From Streptoalloteichus hindustanus (GTDB lineage Bacteria > Actinomycetota > Actinomycetes > Mycobacteriales > Pseudonocardiaceae), in NCBI RefSeq assembly GCF_900129375.1, contig NZ_FQVN01000006.1, positions 558,001 to 622,000 on the forward strand: DNA of 64,000 nucleotides, read 5' to 3'. A model generated the notes under the pieces. That model saw only the letters and a list, made by a program, of their open reading frames with translations. It was not told the DNA's origin and searched no databases. The translations under genes and the position numbers were made by a program. Of this stretch, positions 1-8,007 are shown one piece after another (positions within the stretch are counted from its first letter, which is position 1; every line of letters starts with the position of its first letter).

Positions 1-183
1 TGCGCCATGCTCACCGCGCCGCTGGTCGAGGTGCACATCTCGAACGTCCACCGGCGCGAGGAGTTCCGGCACCACAGCCTGATCTCGGCCGTGGCCTCCG
101 GGGTGATCGTCGGCCTCGGCGTCACCGGCTACGCGCTCGCGCTCCGCTGGCTGAAGGACGTCACGGCGACCACCAGCGAGTGA
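1..183 (+). CDS. aroQ: 3-dehydroquinate dehydratase, type II (C-terminal part)
   Basis: This is the last 60 residues of a type II dehydroquinase, which interconverts 3-dehydroquinate and 3-dehydroshikimate in the shikimate pathway or in quinate degradation. The reading frame is open from base 1, so the start lies left of the window. The diagnostic C-terminal block is present: [17 protein letters not shown], which carries the substrate-binding HISN and the REEFRHHS loop, followed by [18 protein letters not shown], the family's usual closing helix. The stop is at 181-183. The protein is cytoplasmic and normally a dodecamer. The next gene on the same strand starts about 200 bases downstream and looks independent. 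Confidence 0.93.
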   Translation, partial: CAMLTAPLVEVHISNVHRREEFRHHSLISAVASGVIVGLGVTGYALALRWLKDVTATTSE

Positions 184-389
184 TCCCCTGTTGGGGTGAG
201 TGCGAGCGGACCAACCCGCGCGCTCTGCCGTCCTTGTCGGCGGCAGGGCGAGGAGCGTGACGAAGCACCGGCCGCAACTCCCCCACTCGGGTGATCGGGG
301 GTCCCTAGACTGACAGGGCCCGGGCGGCATCGGCTCCCGGGTCCCGGCGCCCGCCGGGACACCAGAGCTGACGGAGGACCAGACACACG

Positions 390-1925
390 ATGCGCAAGCC
401 GCGCCGAGCCCCGCGTGCTGTCGGTCCGCTGCTCGGCGTCGTGTTGCTCACCGCGTGCGGCAACGCCGACGGGGCGCCGCAGCAGGAGCCCTCGTCGTCG
501 CCGTCCTCGTCGAGCCGGCCCAGCGCGTCGAAGAAGCCGGAGCGGCCGGCGGCGACCGTGTCCCTGCAGGTCGACCGGACGCGCCAGAGCTCCGGCGTGG
601 TGGCCTCGGGCGGGCAGAGCGCGCCGTACAACTACGGGCCCACCGTCCTGCAGGAGGGCGGGCGGTACCGCGTGTGGTGGTGCAGCCAGCTCCCGGGCGC
701 GGGACCGGCCGGCGACGACGTGCTCCACGCCGAGTCCACCAGCCCGGACGGCCCGTTCGCGGCCGCCGGCGGAGCGCCGGCCGTGCCGGTGTTCAGCGGC
801 AGCGGCGGCGGCTTCGACGGGATGCACACCTGCGACCCGTCGGTGATCAAGGTCGACGGGACCTACTACCTCTACTACACGGGCGCCGCCAGCGACGACC
901 ACGCGCACGGCAACGCCATCGGCGTGGCGAGCAGCCCGGACGGGCTCACCTGGACCCGGCTCGCCAACGGCCAGCCCATCGTGACCCCGGCCGAGGACAC
1001 AGTCCGGAAGAACGCCTACGGCGCCGGGCAGCCCTCCGCGCTGTACCTGGACGGCTGGTTCTACCTGATGTTCACCGACACCAGCGCGAAGGGCGCGGGC
1101 TGGAACGGCGCCGGCCAGTTCGTGCTGCGGGCGAAGGACCCGGCGTTCCGGACCGAGGTCCAGGCGCTGGGCGAGACCGGGTTCGCCGGCGTGGGCTCGA
1201 CGAGGACGCCCCGCGCCCGCTCGATCGTCGACGCGTTCAGCGCGGACTGGATGTGGGTGGACGCGCTCGACGCCTTCGCGATCGCCCACCAGACCGAGCA
1301 GGGCACCACGATCACCTTCTGGGACCGCGACTTCACCCGGCACCCCTACCAGCCGCTGGTGATCAGGGGGCCGTGGCGGGAGGGGCCCGGGCTGGTGCGC
1401 CGCCCCGACGGCCACGCCCCGGTATCGCGGGAGGACCCCTGCGGCCGGGTGCCGATCGACGTCCTGCGGGCCACCCGCACCGTCTCGGTGCCCCAGGAGG
1501 TGCCCACCGACCTGGCCCGCTTCGGGCTGGACGTGCACGGCGTGAACGCCTGCCGCGAGCGCGGCCGGGCGGCGGAGGTGCTGGAGGGGTTCGCGGTCCC
1601 GTCCCCCGAGCGGACCGTGGACCTGGTCGTGGGCGGCGCGTTCGTGCGGGTCGAGCGGCGCAGCGTGGCCGCCACCCTGGCCGTCCGGATCCTCGACCAC
1701 CGCCCGCCGGCCCTGGAGGAGCTGCCGGTGACGGCCCGGATGTCGGCCGGCGTTCCCGCGGTGCGCGCTCCCGGCCGCCCGCTGGGCATGCTGCTCGACG
1801 ACGGCCGGCTGTGGCTGGTGGGCTCGGACCAGGTGGCCGCGTTGAACTCCTCGCCGGTCAGCGAGGTCAGCGAGGAGCGGTGGCGGCAGTACCCGACCGC
1901 GCCGAACCTCGCGGCGCAGCGGTGA
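390..1925 (+). CDS. secreted lipoprotein with five-bladed beta-propeller (GH43-like) fold
   Basis: A 511-residue exported lipoprotein. The start ATG has a good GGAGG ribosome site 12 bases upstream. Residues 1-23 form a signal peptide ending in a lipobox (LLTAC), so the mature N-terminus should be a diacylglyceryl cysteine on the outer face of the membrane. A Ser/Pro/Lys-rich linker follows to about residue 55. The body repeats blade-like motifs typical of GH43/62/68-type propellers: YNYGPTVLQEGGRYRVWW, GMHTCDPSVIKVDGTYYLYY and YGAGQPSALYLDGWFYLMF. The Asp of CDPSV sits where the catalytic base falls in GH43 enzymes. Substrate and true hydrolytic activity cannot be read from sequence; the family includes arabinanases and xylosidases. 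It is convergent with the ABC permease gene, with a hairpin between them. Confidence 0.7.
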   Translation: MRKPRRAPRAVGPLLGVVLLTACGNADGAPQQEPSSSPSSSSRPSASKKPERPAATVSLQVDRTRQSSGVVASGGQSAPYNYGPTVLQEGGRYRVWWCSQLPGAGPAGDDVLHAESTSPDGPFAAAGGAPAVPVFSGSGGGFDGMHTCDPSVIKVDGTYYLYYTGAASDDHAHGNAIGVASSPDGLTWTRLANGQPIVTPAEDTVRKNAYGAGQPSALYLDGWFYLMFTDTSAKGAGWNGAGQFVLRAKDPAFRTEVQALGETGFAGVGSTRTPRARSIVDAFSADWMWVDALDAFAIAHQTEQGTTITFWDRDFTRHPYQPLVIRGPWREGPGLVRRPDGHAPVSREDPCGRVPIDVLRATRTVSVPQEVPTDLARFGLDVHGVNACRERGRAAEVLEGFAVPSPERTVDLVVGGAFVRVERRSVAATLAVRILDHRPPALEELPVTARMSAGVPAVRAPGRPLGMLLDDGRLWLVGSDQVAALNSSPVSEVSEERWRQYPTAPNLAAQR

Positions 1926-1966
1926 CGACACCGCGCTGGGCGGCCGGCGACTCCGCCACCGGCGCG

Positions 1967-2020
1967 GTCCCGAAATCGGTCCCAGTCCCGAAATCGGTCC
2001 CGGTCCCGAAATCGGTCTCT
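1967..2020. repeat. three tandem 18-bp repeats
   Basis: Three head-to-tail 18-bp units (1967-1984, 1985-2002, 2003-2020) built on GTCCCGAAATCGGTCC. They lie in the non-coding gap between two convergent genes. The first two differ only at the last base, and the third diverges at its last three. No function is evident. Confidence 0.85.
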
Positions 2021-2040
2021 GGCTCGGACTCGACCTTGCC

Positions 2041-2077
2041 GTGGCCTCGGGCGGGCGTCGGCCACGCCCGAGGCCAC
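2041..2077. terminator. bidirectional intrinsic terminator-like hairpin
   Basis: A perfect 13-bp stem (GTGGCCTCGGGCG at 2041-2053 with its complement at 2065-2077) around an 11-base loop. It sits between the stop codons of the convergent lipoprotein and permease genes. There is no U-tract, which is common for actinomycete terminators. Confidence 0.65.
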
Positions 2078-2081
2078 GCGC

Positions 2082-2990
2082 TCAGCTCGTGATGTCCTTG
2101 GTCGCGAACCGCCGACCGGCCAGCAGGAGGAAGACCGCGGCGTAGGCGACGGCGGAGAAGGCGCCCCGCGCCATGTCGGTCCAGTCGACCTCGGCGGTCA
2201 GCACGTCCGACCACGCGAACGAGTAGTGCGTGGGCAGGTAGACCCGCAGGTCGCCGAGGGCGGTGATGGAGTCGAGGATCTGCGACAGGATCGACGCCAG
2301 CACCGCGCCCCCGACCGCGCCCAGCGGCGCGTCGGTCGACACGCTGAGCAGCAGCGCCAGTCCGGCCACCCAGCTCAGGTGCACCGCGAGGTAGGCGACC
2401 GCGACCGCCAGCCGGAACACGGCGGTGCCGAAGGGCAGCGCCTCCCCGGTCGGCGTGGCCAGCTCGCCGACGCCGTACCAGAGCGCGCCGGCGCCGAGCG
2501 CGACCAGCGGCAGCAGCACCAGCCCGAGCAGCGACAGCACCCCCGAGACGACGGCCTTCTGCCGCAGCAGCCGGTGCCGGGGCACCGGGATCGCCAGCAG
2601 GTACTTCAGGCTCGACCACGACGCCTCGCTGGCGACGGTGTCGCCGAAGAACAGCGCCACGACCACGACGAACAGGAAGCTCGCCGAGGCGAACAACGCG
2701 AAGGACACGAAGTTCGCGCCGCTCGCGGTGGCCAGGTCGACCAGGCCCCCCGAGCGCCGGTTGCGGTCGTCCGCGCCCAGCTCGAAGGCCGCGAGCAGCA
2801 GCAGCGGCAGCGCCGCGAGGAGCCCCAGCGCGACCTGCGTGCGTCGCCGGCGGAGCTGTCGGGCCAGCTCCACCCGCAGCCGCAACGTGTGCCGCGCCCG
2901 GTAGCCGGGCGTGGCCCCGTCCGGCCCGGGTTCGCCCCCGCCCGGCTCCGGCAGCTCGGGCAGCACGTACCCGGCGTGGCCCTCGCTCAT
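2082..2990 (-). CDS. ABC transporter permease (ABC-2 type)
   Basis: A 302-residue integral membrane protein. After a hydrophilic N-terminus of about 55 residues there are around six hydrophobic segments, starting with one containing LGLLAALPLLLLAAF, followed by a segment ending FVVVVALFFGDTVASEAS. The short motif SSLKYLLAIPVPRHRLLRQK is the usual ABC-2 permease coupling region. Its ATG overlaps the stop of the upstream gene as ATGA, so translation is coupled and the two products almost certainly form one exporter. The ATPase is supplied by the C-terminal domain of the upstream fusion protein. The transported substrate is unknown. Confidence 0.85.
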   Translation of the reverse strand: MSEGHAGYVLPELPEPGGGEPGPDGATPGYRARHTLRLRVELARQLRRRRTQVALGLLAALPLLLLAAFELGADDRNRRSGGLVDLATASGANFVSFALFASASFLFVVVVALFFGDTVASEASWSSLKYLLAIPVPRHRLLRQKAVVSGVLSLLGLVLLPLVALGAGALWYGVGELATPTGEALPFGTAVFRLAVAVAYLAVHLSWVAGLALLLSVSTDAPLGAVGGAVLASILSQILDSITALGDLRVYLPTHYSFAWSDVLTAEVDWTDMARGAFSAVAYAAVFLLLAGRRFATKDITS

Positions 2991-5900
2991 TCCACCGCCT
3001 CCTCTCCGACGAGCTGGAGGAACGCGTCCTCCAGCCGACGGCGTGGTCCCACCTGGTCCACGGCGACGCCGGCGGCGACCAGCGCCGCCACCGCGGCCGA
3101 CCGCGGCAGGTCGCCGAGGTCGGCGTGCACGACCTGGCCGTCGGGCGTCACCGTGCCCACGCCGACCAGCCCGCGCAGCGCGTCGGCCGCCAGCTCCGGG
3201 TCGTCGACCCGGAACGCGACCTCGCCGCCCGCCACGATCTCGCCGACCTCGCCCACCGCGACGAGCCGGCCGTGGTGCATCACCACCACGTGGCTGCACG
3301 TCTGCTCCACCTCGGCGAGCAGGTGGCTCGACACCACGACGGTCCGCCCGGTGGCCGCGTAGCGCCGCAGCACCTCGCGCATGTGGTGGATCTGGGGCGG
3401 GTCCAGCCCGTTGGTGGGCTCGTCGAGCACCAGCAGGTCCGGCAGGCCGAGCATGGCCTGGGCGATCGCCAGTCGCTGCCGCATGCCCTGGCTGTAGGTG
3501 CCGACCCTGCGGTGCACCGCCCTGCCGAGGCCGGCGATCTCCAGCGCCTCCTCGGCGCGGGCCTGCTCGGCCGGCCGGCCGGTGGCCGCCCAGTACAGCC
3601 GCAGGTTGTCCATGCCGGACAGGTGCGGCAGGAAGCCGGTGCGCTCGACGAACACGCCGATGCGGGACAACACGGGCACGCCGGGCAGCACCCGGTGGCC
3701 GAACACCCTGATCTCGCCGGTGGAGGGCCGCACCAGGCCCATCAGCATGCGCAGGGTCGTGGTCTTGCCGGCGCCGTTCGGGCCGAGCAGGCCCAGCACC
3801 TGGCCGCGCTCGACCCGGAACGACAGCCCGTCGACCGCCTTGAGGCCGCCGCGGTAGGACTTGCTCAGGTCCCTGATCACCAGCGGGACGTCGGTCAGCT
3901 CCTCGTCGACGTTGTCCAGGTGCCGGCGCCGCACCGCGCCCCCCAGCGAGACCAGCACGACGACCGCGAGCACGACCCCGACACCCAGCAGCGGGACGGC
4001 GGGCGTGCCGTTGCCCGCCGCGCGCCGGCCCGGCACGGTCGGCACCGAGAGCTGCCCATCGCCGGCGAGCTCGACGCGGTGCACGGCGGGTGCGGTCGGC
4101 CCGGCGTAGCCCTGGTCGGTGGTGCTGACCGCGACCTGCAACCGGTGCCCCGCCTCCACCGGGCGCACCACGCCGGGCAGCGTCACCGTGACCTCGACCG
4201 GGGCGCCGTCCGCCGGCAGCCCGCCCACGCGGACCGGGGCGACGGCGTTGCCCGGCAGCGTGCGCCGCCCGTCCGGCGCGACGTCGTAGAGCTTGACGAA
4301 CAGCACGGCCTCGCCGGTCGTGGGCTGGCCGGGGACGGCGGAGACCCGCAGCCGCACGCGGGACGACCCGGTCACGAGCACCTGCGCGTCGACGGGCTCG
4401 CTGGTGAACAGCGCGGTCTGCCCCGGCACGTCGACGGCGAGCCCGCCGGCCAGGGCGGCGGCCCCGGAGCCGGAGCCGGACAACCGCGACCCCAGCCCGG
4501 GCAGCGAGCTGATCGCCGCGGGGTTGCCGCCGGGCGGGTTGAGCACGGTCTGCGCCGGGCCGCGCAGCCCGACGGACCGGCGCTCCACCTCGTCGTCGCC
4601 CGCGCCGGCCCCCTCCAGTCCTGGGTACCGGTCCGCCACCGCCGTGCGGATCGTCGGTCCCCCGCTGCGGAACGCGCCCTGCACGGCGTACTCGAAGCCC
4701 TCGCCGGGGTCGGGGCCGGTGCGGCGGAGGTGGAACGTGAACCAGTCGGCGATCTGCCGGCGCACCGACGGCCCCGGGTTGCCGCCGTCGTGGCCGCCGC
4801 TGTACCAGACGGTCTTCACCGTCCCGCCGGCCGCGGTGATCTGCCGGGCGGTCGCGTCCGACTGGTCGAGGCCGAAGAGGGTGTCCTGCTCGCCCTGCAC
4901 GAGCAGGGTGGGCGCCTTGATCCGCTCGGTGACGCTGGCCGGGGAGGACCGGCGCAGCAGCTCCACGGTGGCGGCGCTGGCCCGGCCGGTCGTGGTGACC
5001 TCGACGTAGGCCTGGCAGACCTCGGGCCGGAACCGGCCGCAGGTGGCCGGCCCCTGCTGACCGGGCTGCTGGCCAGGCTGACCGGGCTGACCGGGCTGGG
5101 GACCGCCGGGTCGGTCGGAGCGCGTCCCCCGCGGGTTCGGCCCGGTCGTCGGGCTCGGCTCACCCGTCCTCGGCTGCCCGGGCTCGGGCGCCTCGCCCTT
5201 CGGCGCGGTGGAGCCGCCGGGGCCGAGGCCGGCGGCGAAGAACAGGCCGGCCCAGCCGCGCTTGAACACGCCGTCGGCGGCGAACGCTCCGGCGGCCGGC
5301 GACCTGGGGGTGAGCTTGCCGGTGGTCCCCGCGTTGGGCAGCAGCGCCTGGCCGAGGTCGTTGTAGGTGATCACGGGCGCGAGCGCGTCGACCCTCGGGT
5401 CCACGCCGGCCAGCAGGAGGGCCAGCGCGCCGCCGTAGGACCCGCCGGTCACGCCGACCCTCGGGTCGCCGGGGGCGTCGGTGGTGACCTCGGGTTGCCG
5501 GGAGAGCCAGTCCAGCACCTGCTGGGCGTCGACGACCTCGTAGTCGGGGGAGTTCAGCGCGATCTGGCCGGTGGAGCGGCCGAAGCCGCGCGCCGAGTAG
5601 GCGAGGGCGACGAACCCCCGCTCGGCCAGCTCCCTGGCCTCCGCGGCGACCGCGTCCTTGTCGCCGCCGAAGCCGTGCGCCACGAGCACGGCGGGGGCTG
5701 GGGTGCGCTGGGGGAGGTAGAAGGTGGCGTCGAGCTGGACCGGCTGGTCCCGGCCGGGGCCGTCGGCGACGTCGATCCGCAGGTCGCGGGTGCGGACCGG
5801 GGGTGGTCCGCCGCCGGAGCGGGTCCACACCACGACGCCGGCCAGGCCGGCCAGCAGGACGACGACCGCGACCAGGGCGAGCGTCCGGCGGCTGCGGGGG

Positions 5901-6031
5901 GAGGGGGCCACACGATCGACGGTAGGCGACCACGCCCCGTCGTGGGGCACCAGCCCGCCCGAGCGGCCCGACCTGCGCCTCCCCGTCCGGGTCAGTCGCC
6001 CTGAGTGGTCAACTTCACCGTCGATTCCCAC
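2987..6031 (-). CDS. membrane-anchored alpha/beta hydrolase (CocE/S15-like) fused to ABC transporter ATPase
   Basis: A 1014-residue two-function protein. Segment 50-69 is a transmembrane anchor. Residues 80-430 are an alpha/beta hydrolase with nucleophile elbow GGSYGG (Ser198), likely acid Asp373 (QGEQDTLF) and His404 (SGGHDGG). They are interrupted by a Pro/Gly/Gln-rich insert at about 265-320. Residues 430-650 resemble the jelly-roll C-domain of X-Pro dipeptidyl-peptidase/CocE enzymes. A second transmembrane helix spans 668-690, followed by a full ABC ATPase: Walker A GPNGAGKT (740-747), signature YSQGMRQR (836-), Walker B LLVLDEP and H-loop His893. This topology puts the hydrolase outside and the ATPase inside. 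The start is a GTG with no clear ribosome site; a later in-frame GTG is possible. It is coupled to the permease by an ATGA overlap. The fused layout is the odd point. Confidence 0.85.
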   Translation of the reverse strand: MGIDGEVDHSGRLTRTGRRRSGRSGGLVPHDGAWSPTVDRVAPSPRSRRTLALVAVVVLLAGLAGVVVWTRSGGGPPPVRTRDLRIDVADGPGRDQPVQLDATFYLPQRTPAPAVLVAHGFGGDKDAVAAEARELAERGFVALAYSARGFGRSTGQIALNSPDYEVVDAQQVLDWLSRQPEVTTDAPGDPRVGVTGGSYGGALALLLAGVDPRVDALAPVITYNDLGQALLPNAGTTGKLTPRSPAAGAFAADGVFKRGWAGLFFAAGLGPGGSTAPKGEAPEPGQPRTGEPSPTTGPNPRGTRSDRPGGPQPGQPGQPGQQPGQQGPATCGRFRPEVCQAYVEVTTTGRASAATVELLRRSSPASVTERIKAPTLLVQGEQDTLFGLDQSDATARQITAAGGTVKTVWYSGGHDGGNPGPSVRRQIADWFTFHLRRTGPDPGEGFEYAVQGAFRSGGPTIRTAVADRYPGLEGAGAGDDEVERRSVGLRGPAQTVLNPPGGNPAAISSLPGLGSRLSGSGSGAAALAGGLAVDVPGQTALFTSEPVDAQVLVTGSSRVRLRVSAVPGQPTTGEAVLFVKLYDVAPDGRRTLPGNAVAPVRVGGLPADGAPVEVTVTLPGVVRPVEAGHRLQVAVSTTDQGYAGPTAPAVHRVELAGDGQLSVPTVPGRRAAGNGTPAVPLLGVGVVLAVVVLVSLGGAVRRRHLDNVDEELTDVPLVIRDLSKSYRGGLKAVDGLSFRVERGQVLGLLGPNGAGKTTTLRMLMGLVRPSTGEIRVFGHRVLPGVPVLSRIGVFVERTGFLPHLSGMDNLRLYWAATGRPAEQARAEEALEIAGLGRAVHRRVGTYSQGMRQRLAIAQAMLGLPDLLVLDEPTNGLDPPQIHHMREVLRRYAATGRTVVVSSHLLAEVEQTCSHVVVMHHGRLVAVGEVGEIVAGGEVAFRVDDPELAADALRGLVGVGTVTPDGQVVHADLGDLPRSAAVAALVAAGVAVDQVGPRRRLEDAFLQLVGEEAVE

Positions 6032-6073
6032 GAACGGGCGTAGCGCGACCGGGGGAAGAGCGTGGGGCGCGTG

Positions 6074-6526
6074 TCAGCTCTCGCGTGCCGTCGTGGCGGC
6101 GGTGGGCAGCGCGGCCGGCCCGTTGGGGCTGGCCGGCTCGACGGCGGTGGTCTCCACGGCCGCGGTCTCGACAGCGGCGGTCTGGACGGCGGCGGTCTGG
6201 ACGGCGGCGGTCTGGACGGCGGGGGTCTCGACCGGGGTGGTCTCGACGTGGAGCTGGACGCCCTGGTCGACGAACGGCGGCTCGGCGAAGAACTCGCTGA
6301 CCGCGTCCCGCCACCGCACGAAGCCGTCCGAGCCCTGGAACGCGGCGCTGGGGTCGTCGACCGTGTCCCACTCGCCGATCACCAGGAACCGGCGCGGGTC
6401 GGTGGAGCTGCGGACCAGGCGGAGGGTGCGACAGCCGACCGCGAGCACGTGCTGCGAGGCGTCCCGGTAGGCGGCGAGGAACGCCTCCTCAGCCCCCTTG
6501 CGGATCAGCAGCTCCACCACGGTCAC
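6074..6526 (-). CDS. ABM-fold (antibiotic biosynthesis monooxygenase-like) protein with pentapeptide-repeat tail
   Basis: About 150 residues if translation begins at the GTG at 6526, which has a GAGG ribosome site 5 bases upstream. The first 95 residues look like an ABM/dimeric alpha-beta barrel: VTVVELLIRKGAEEAFLAAY, then RRFLVIGEWDTVDDPSAAF and FVRWRDAVSEFFAEPPFV. Small ABM proteins are heme or quinone monooxygenases or cofactor-less oxygenases. Here the substrate is unknown and no context helps. The C-terminal tail of about 45 residues is made of five-residue repeats (VQTAA/VETAA) encoded by a 15-bp tandem repeat. That is unusual for the family, and the tail is presumably unstructured. Confidence 0.6.
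   Translation of the reverse strand: MTVVELLIRKGAEEAFLAAYRDASQHVLAVGCRTLRLVRSSTDPRRFLVIGEWDTVDDPSAAFQGSDGFVRWRDAVSEFFAEPPFVDQGVQLHVETTPVETPAVQTAAVQTAAVQTAAVETAAVETTAVEPASPNGPAALPTAATTARES
6141..6245. repeat. seven tandem 15-bp repeats inside the ABM-fold gene
   Basis: Seven 15-bp units with core ACGGCGGCGGTCTGG run without gaps from 6141 to 6245 and encode the pentapeptide tail on the minus strand. Three central units are nearly identical and the outer ones have drifted. The period is a multiple of three, so copy-number change would keep the frame. Confidence 0.85.
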
Positions 6527-6774
6527 GACCACCTCGTGATGGTCGCACGTCCGTGGCGGGGCTGTCCGCCCCCGATTAGTACAAAAGTGTGATCTATCTT
6601 CTCGTGGGGGAAGGAAATGTGCTGGAATCGCTACCCAAAGTGTCTGAATCGCACAGGACGGTGACGCGGCCTCGGTGGCCATAGCGTCCATCCGGGTGCG
6701 TTCCGTGTTCAGCGCCGTGTGAATGCTCACCCTGCCTGGTGTGCGGGGCCGTCGGTCAGTGACAATCTTGGCCA

Positions 6775-6904
6775 ACGTGGAGGGGAGTATTCCTTCGCGG
6801 CGGCATCGTCATCACGGACCCACGGGTCCCGGTGCCGTCGACCGGCGGGCTGTCGGTGGAAGAGACCTCCGGTCACTGGCGCATGCCCTGTACCGGAGGT
6901 GGAG
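6775..6904 (+). promoter_or_regulatory. yybP-ykoY (Mn2+) riboswitch controlling TerC-family gene
   Basis: The leader of the TerC gene carries the conserved pieces of the yybP-ykoY class. P1 is GGAGG (6779-6783) pairing with CCTCC (6866-6870). The next bases are the hallmark GGAGTA (6784-6789), facing GAGA (6862-6865). TTCC (6790-6793) pairs with GGAA (6858-6861). A CATCGTCATCAC segment resembles the second docking loop. The switch mechanism is visible: ACCTCCGGT (6865-6873), which includes the 3' strand of P1, is the exact reverse complement of ACCGGAGGT (6892-6900), the ribosome site of the gene. Ligand-stabilised P1 would therefore free the ribosome site and turn translation on. TerC/Alx-type genes are known clients of this riboswitch. 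Confidence 0.8.
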
Positions 6905-7894
6905 ATGAACGTCCCCCTGTGGGTCTGGTTCGCGAGCATCGCGGGTCTGCTCGTCCTGCTCGCGGTCGACCTGGTGATCGTCGACCGCAAGCCGCACGAG
7001 GTGACCGTCGGCGAAGCGGCCAGGTGGGTCGTCTTCTACATCGCCTGCGCGGTGCTGTTCGGCGTCGGCATCTGGGCCTTCGCGGGCGGGGGGTACGCCG
7101 GCGAGTTCTTCGCCGGGTGGATCACCGAGTACTCGCTCAGCGTCGACAACCTGTTCGTCTTCGTCATCATCATGGCGAAGTTCGCGGTGCCGCCCATCCA
7201 CCAGCACCGGGTGCTGCTGATCGGCATCCTGCTCGCCCTGATCATGCGGGGCGTCTTCATCGCGGCGGGGGCCGCGGTCATCGCCCAGTTCAGCTGGGTC
7301 TTCTACCTGTTCGGGGCCTTCCTGATCTACACGGCGTGGAAGCTCGCCGTGTCCGACGACGAGGGCGACGAGGAGTTCAAGGAGAACCCGGTCCTCCGGG
7401 GCCTGCGCCGGGTGCTGCCGGTGACCGACACCTACCACGGCGGTCGCTCGTTCGTGCGGGTCGAGGGTCGGCGCTGGGTGACCCCGATGTTCGTCGTGAT
7501 GGTCACGATCGGCACCACGGACCTGCTGTTCGCCCTCGACTCGATCCCCGCGATCTTCGGCCTGACCAAGGAGCCGTTCCTGGTCTTCACGGCCAACGCC
7601 TTCGCCCTGATGGGGCTGCGCCAGCTCTACTTCCTCATCGGCGGCCTGCTCAACCGGCTCGTCTACCTGTCGATCGGCCTGTCGGTGATCCTCGGTTTCA
7701 TCGGCGTGAAGCTGATCCTGGAGGCGCTGCACGGCAACTCGCTGCCGTTCCTCAACGACGGGCAGCCCCTGCCGGTGCCGACGGTGGGCATCGGGCTGTC
7801 GCTGACCGTGATCGTGGTCGTGCTGGCGGTCACCACCATCGCCAGCCTGGTCAAGGTGCGCCGCGACCCGAGCGCGGTCAAGAAGGTGGGCTGA
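6905..7894 (+). CDS. TerC-family integral membrane protein (putative Mn2+/metal exporter)
   Basis: A 329-residue polytopic membrane protein with 8-9 hydrophobic helices. The family hallmarks are present: SVDNLFVFVIIM in the third helix and LFALDSIPAIFG in the matching helix of the second half, each carrying the conserved acidic residue inside the membrane. A charged cytoplasmic loop (DDEGDEEFKEN) lies between the halves. Members (TerC, Alx, MeeY/MeeF) export manganese or metallate exoproteins. The start ATG is fixed by GGAGGT seven bases upstream, which is also the target of the leader riboswitch. A strong hairpin follows the stop, so the gene is probably monocistronic. Manganese-dependent expression is expected from the leader. 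Confidence 0.92.
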   Translation: MNVPLWVWFASIAGLLVLLAVDLVIVDRKPHEVTVGEAARWVVFYIACAVLFGVGIWAFAGGGYAGEFFAGWITEYSLSVDNLFVFVIIMAKFAVPPIHQHRVLLIGILLALIMRGVFIAAGAAVIAQFSWVFYLFGAFLIYTAWKLAVSDDEGDEEFKENPVLRGLRRVLPVTDTYHGGRSFVRVEGRRWVTPMFVVMVTIGTTDLLFALDSIPAIFGLTKEPFLVFTANAFALMGLRQLYFLIGGLLNRLVYLSIGLSVILGFIGVKLILEALHGNSLPFLNDGQPLPVPTVGIGLSLTVIVVVLAVTTIASLVKVRRDPSAVKKVG

Positions 7895-7918
7895 GCCCGG
7901 CCCCCGCTGGCAGGTCCC

Positions 7919-7957
7919 GTCGAGCCCCCGTCCCCTGCGTCAGGGCGGGGGCTCGAC
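7919..7957 (+). terminator. intrinsic terminator-like hairpin after TerC gene
   Basis: A perfect 12-bp stem, GTCGAGCCCCCG (7919-7930) with CGGGGGCTCGAC (7946-7957), with a 15-base loop that can pair further (CCCTG/CAGGG). It starts 24 bases after the TerC stop and ends 50 bases before the next start. Confidence 0.75.
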
Positions 7958-8007
7958 GGTGTTCGGGGGTCGTGAGGACTGCTAACGATCCGGTAGCGTC
8001 GGCCACC

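Noticed and set aside
3125-6004. A 959-codon plus-strand frame opposite the hydrolase-ABC fusion
   Set aside because: His/Arg/Gly-rich antisense translation with no family pattern. The minus strand carries intact Walker and triad motifs.
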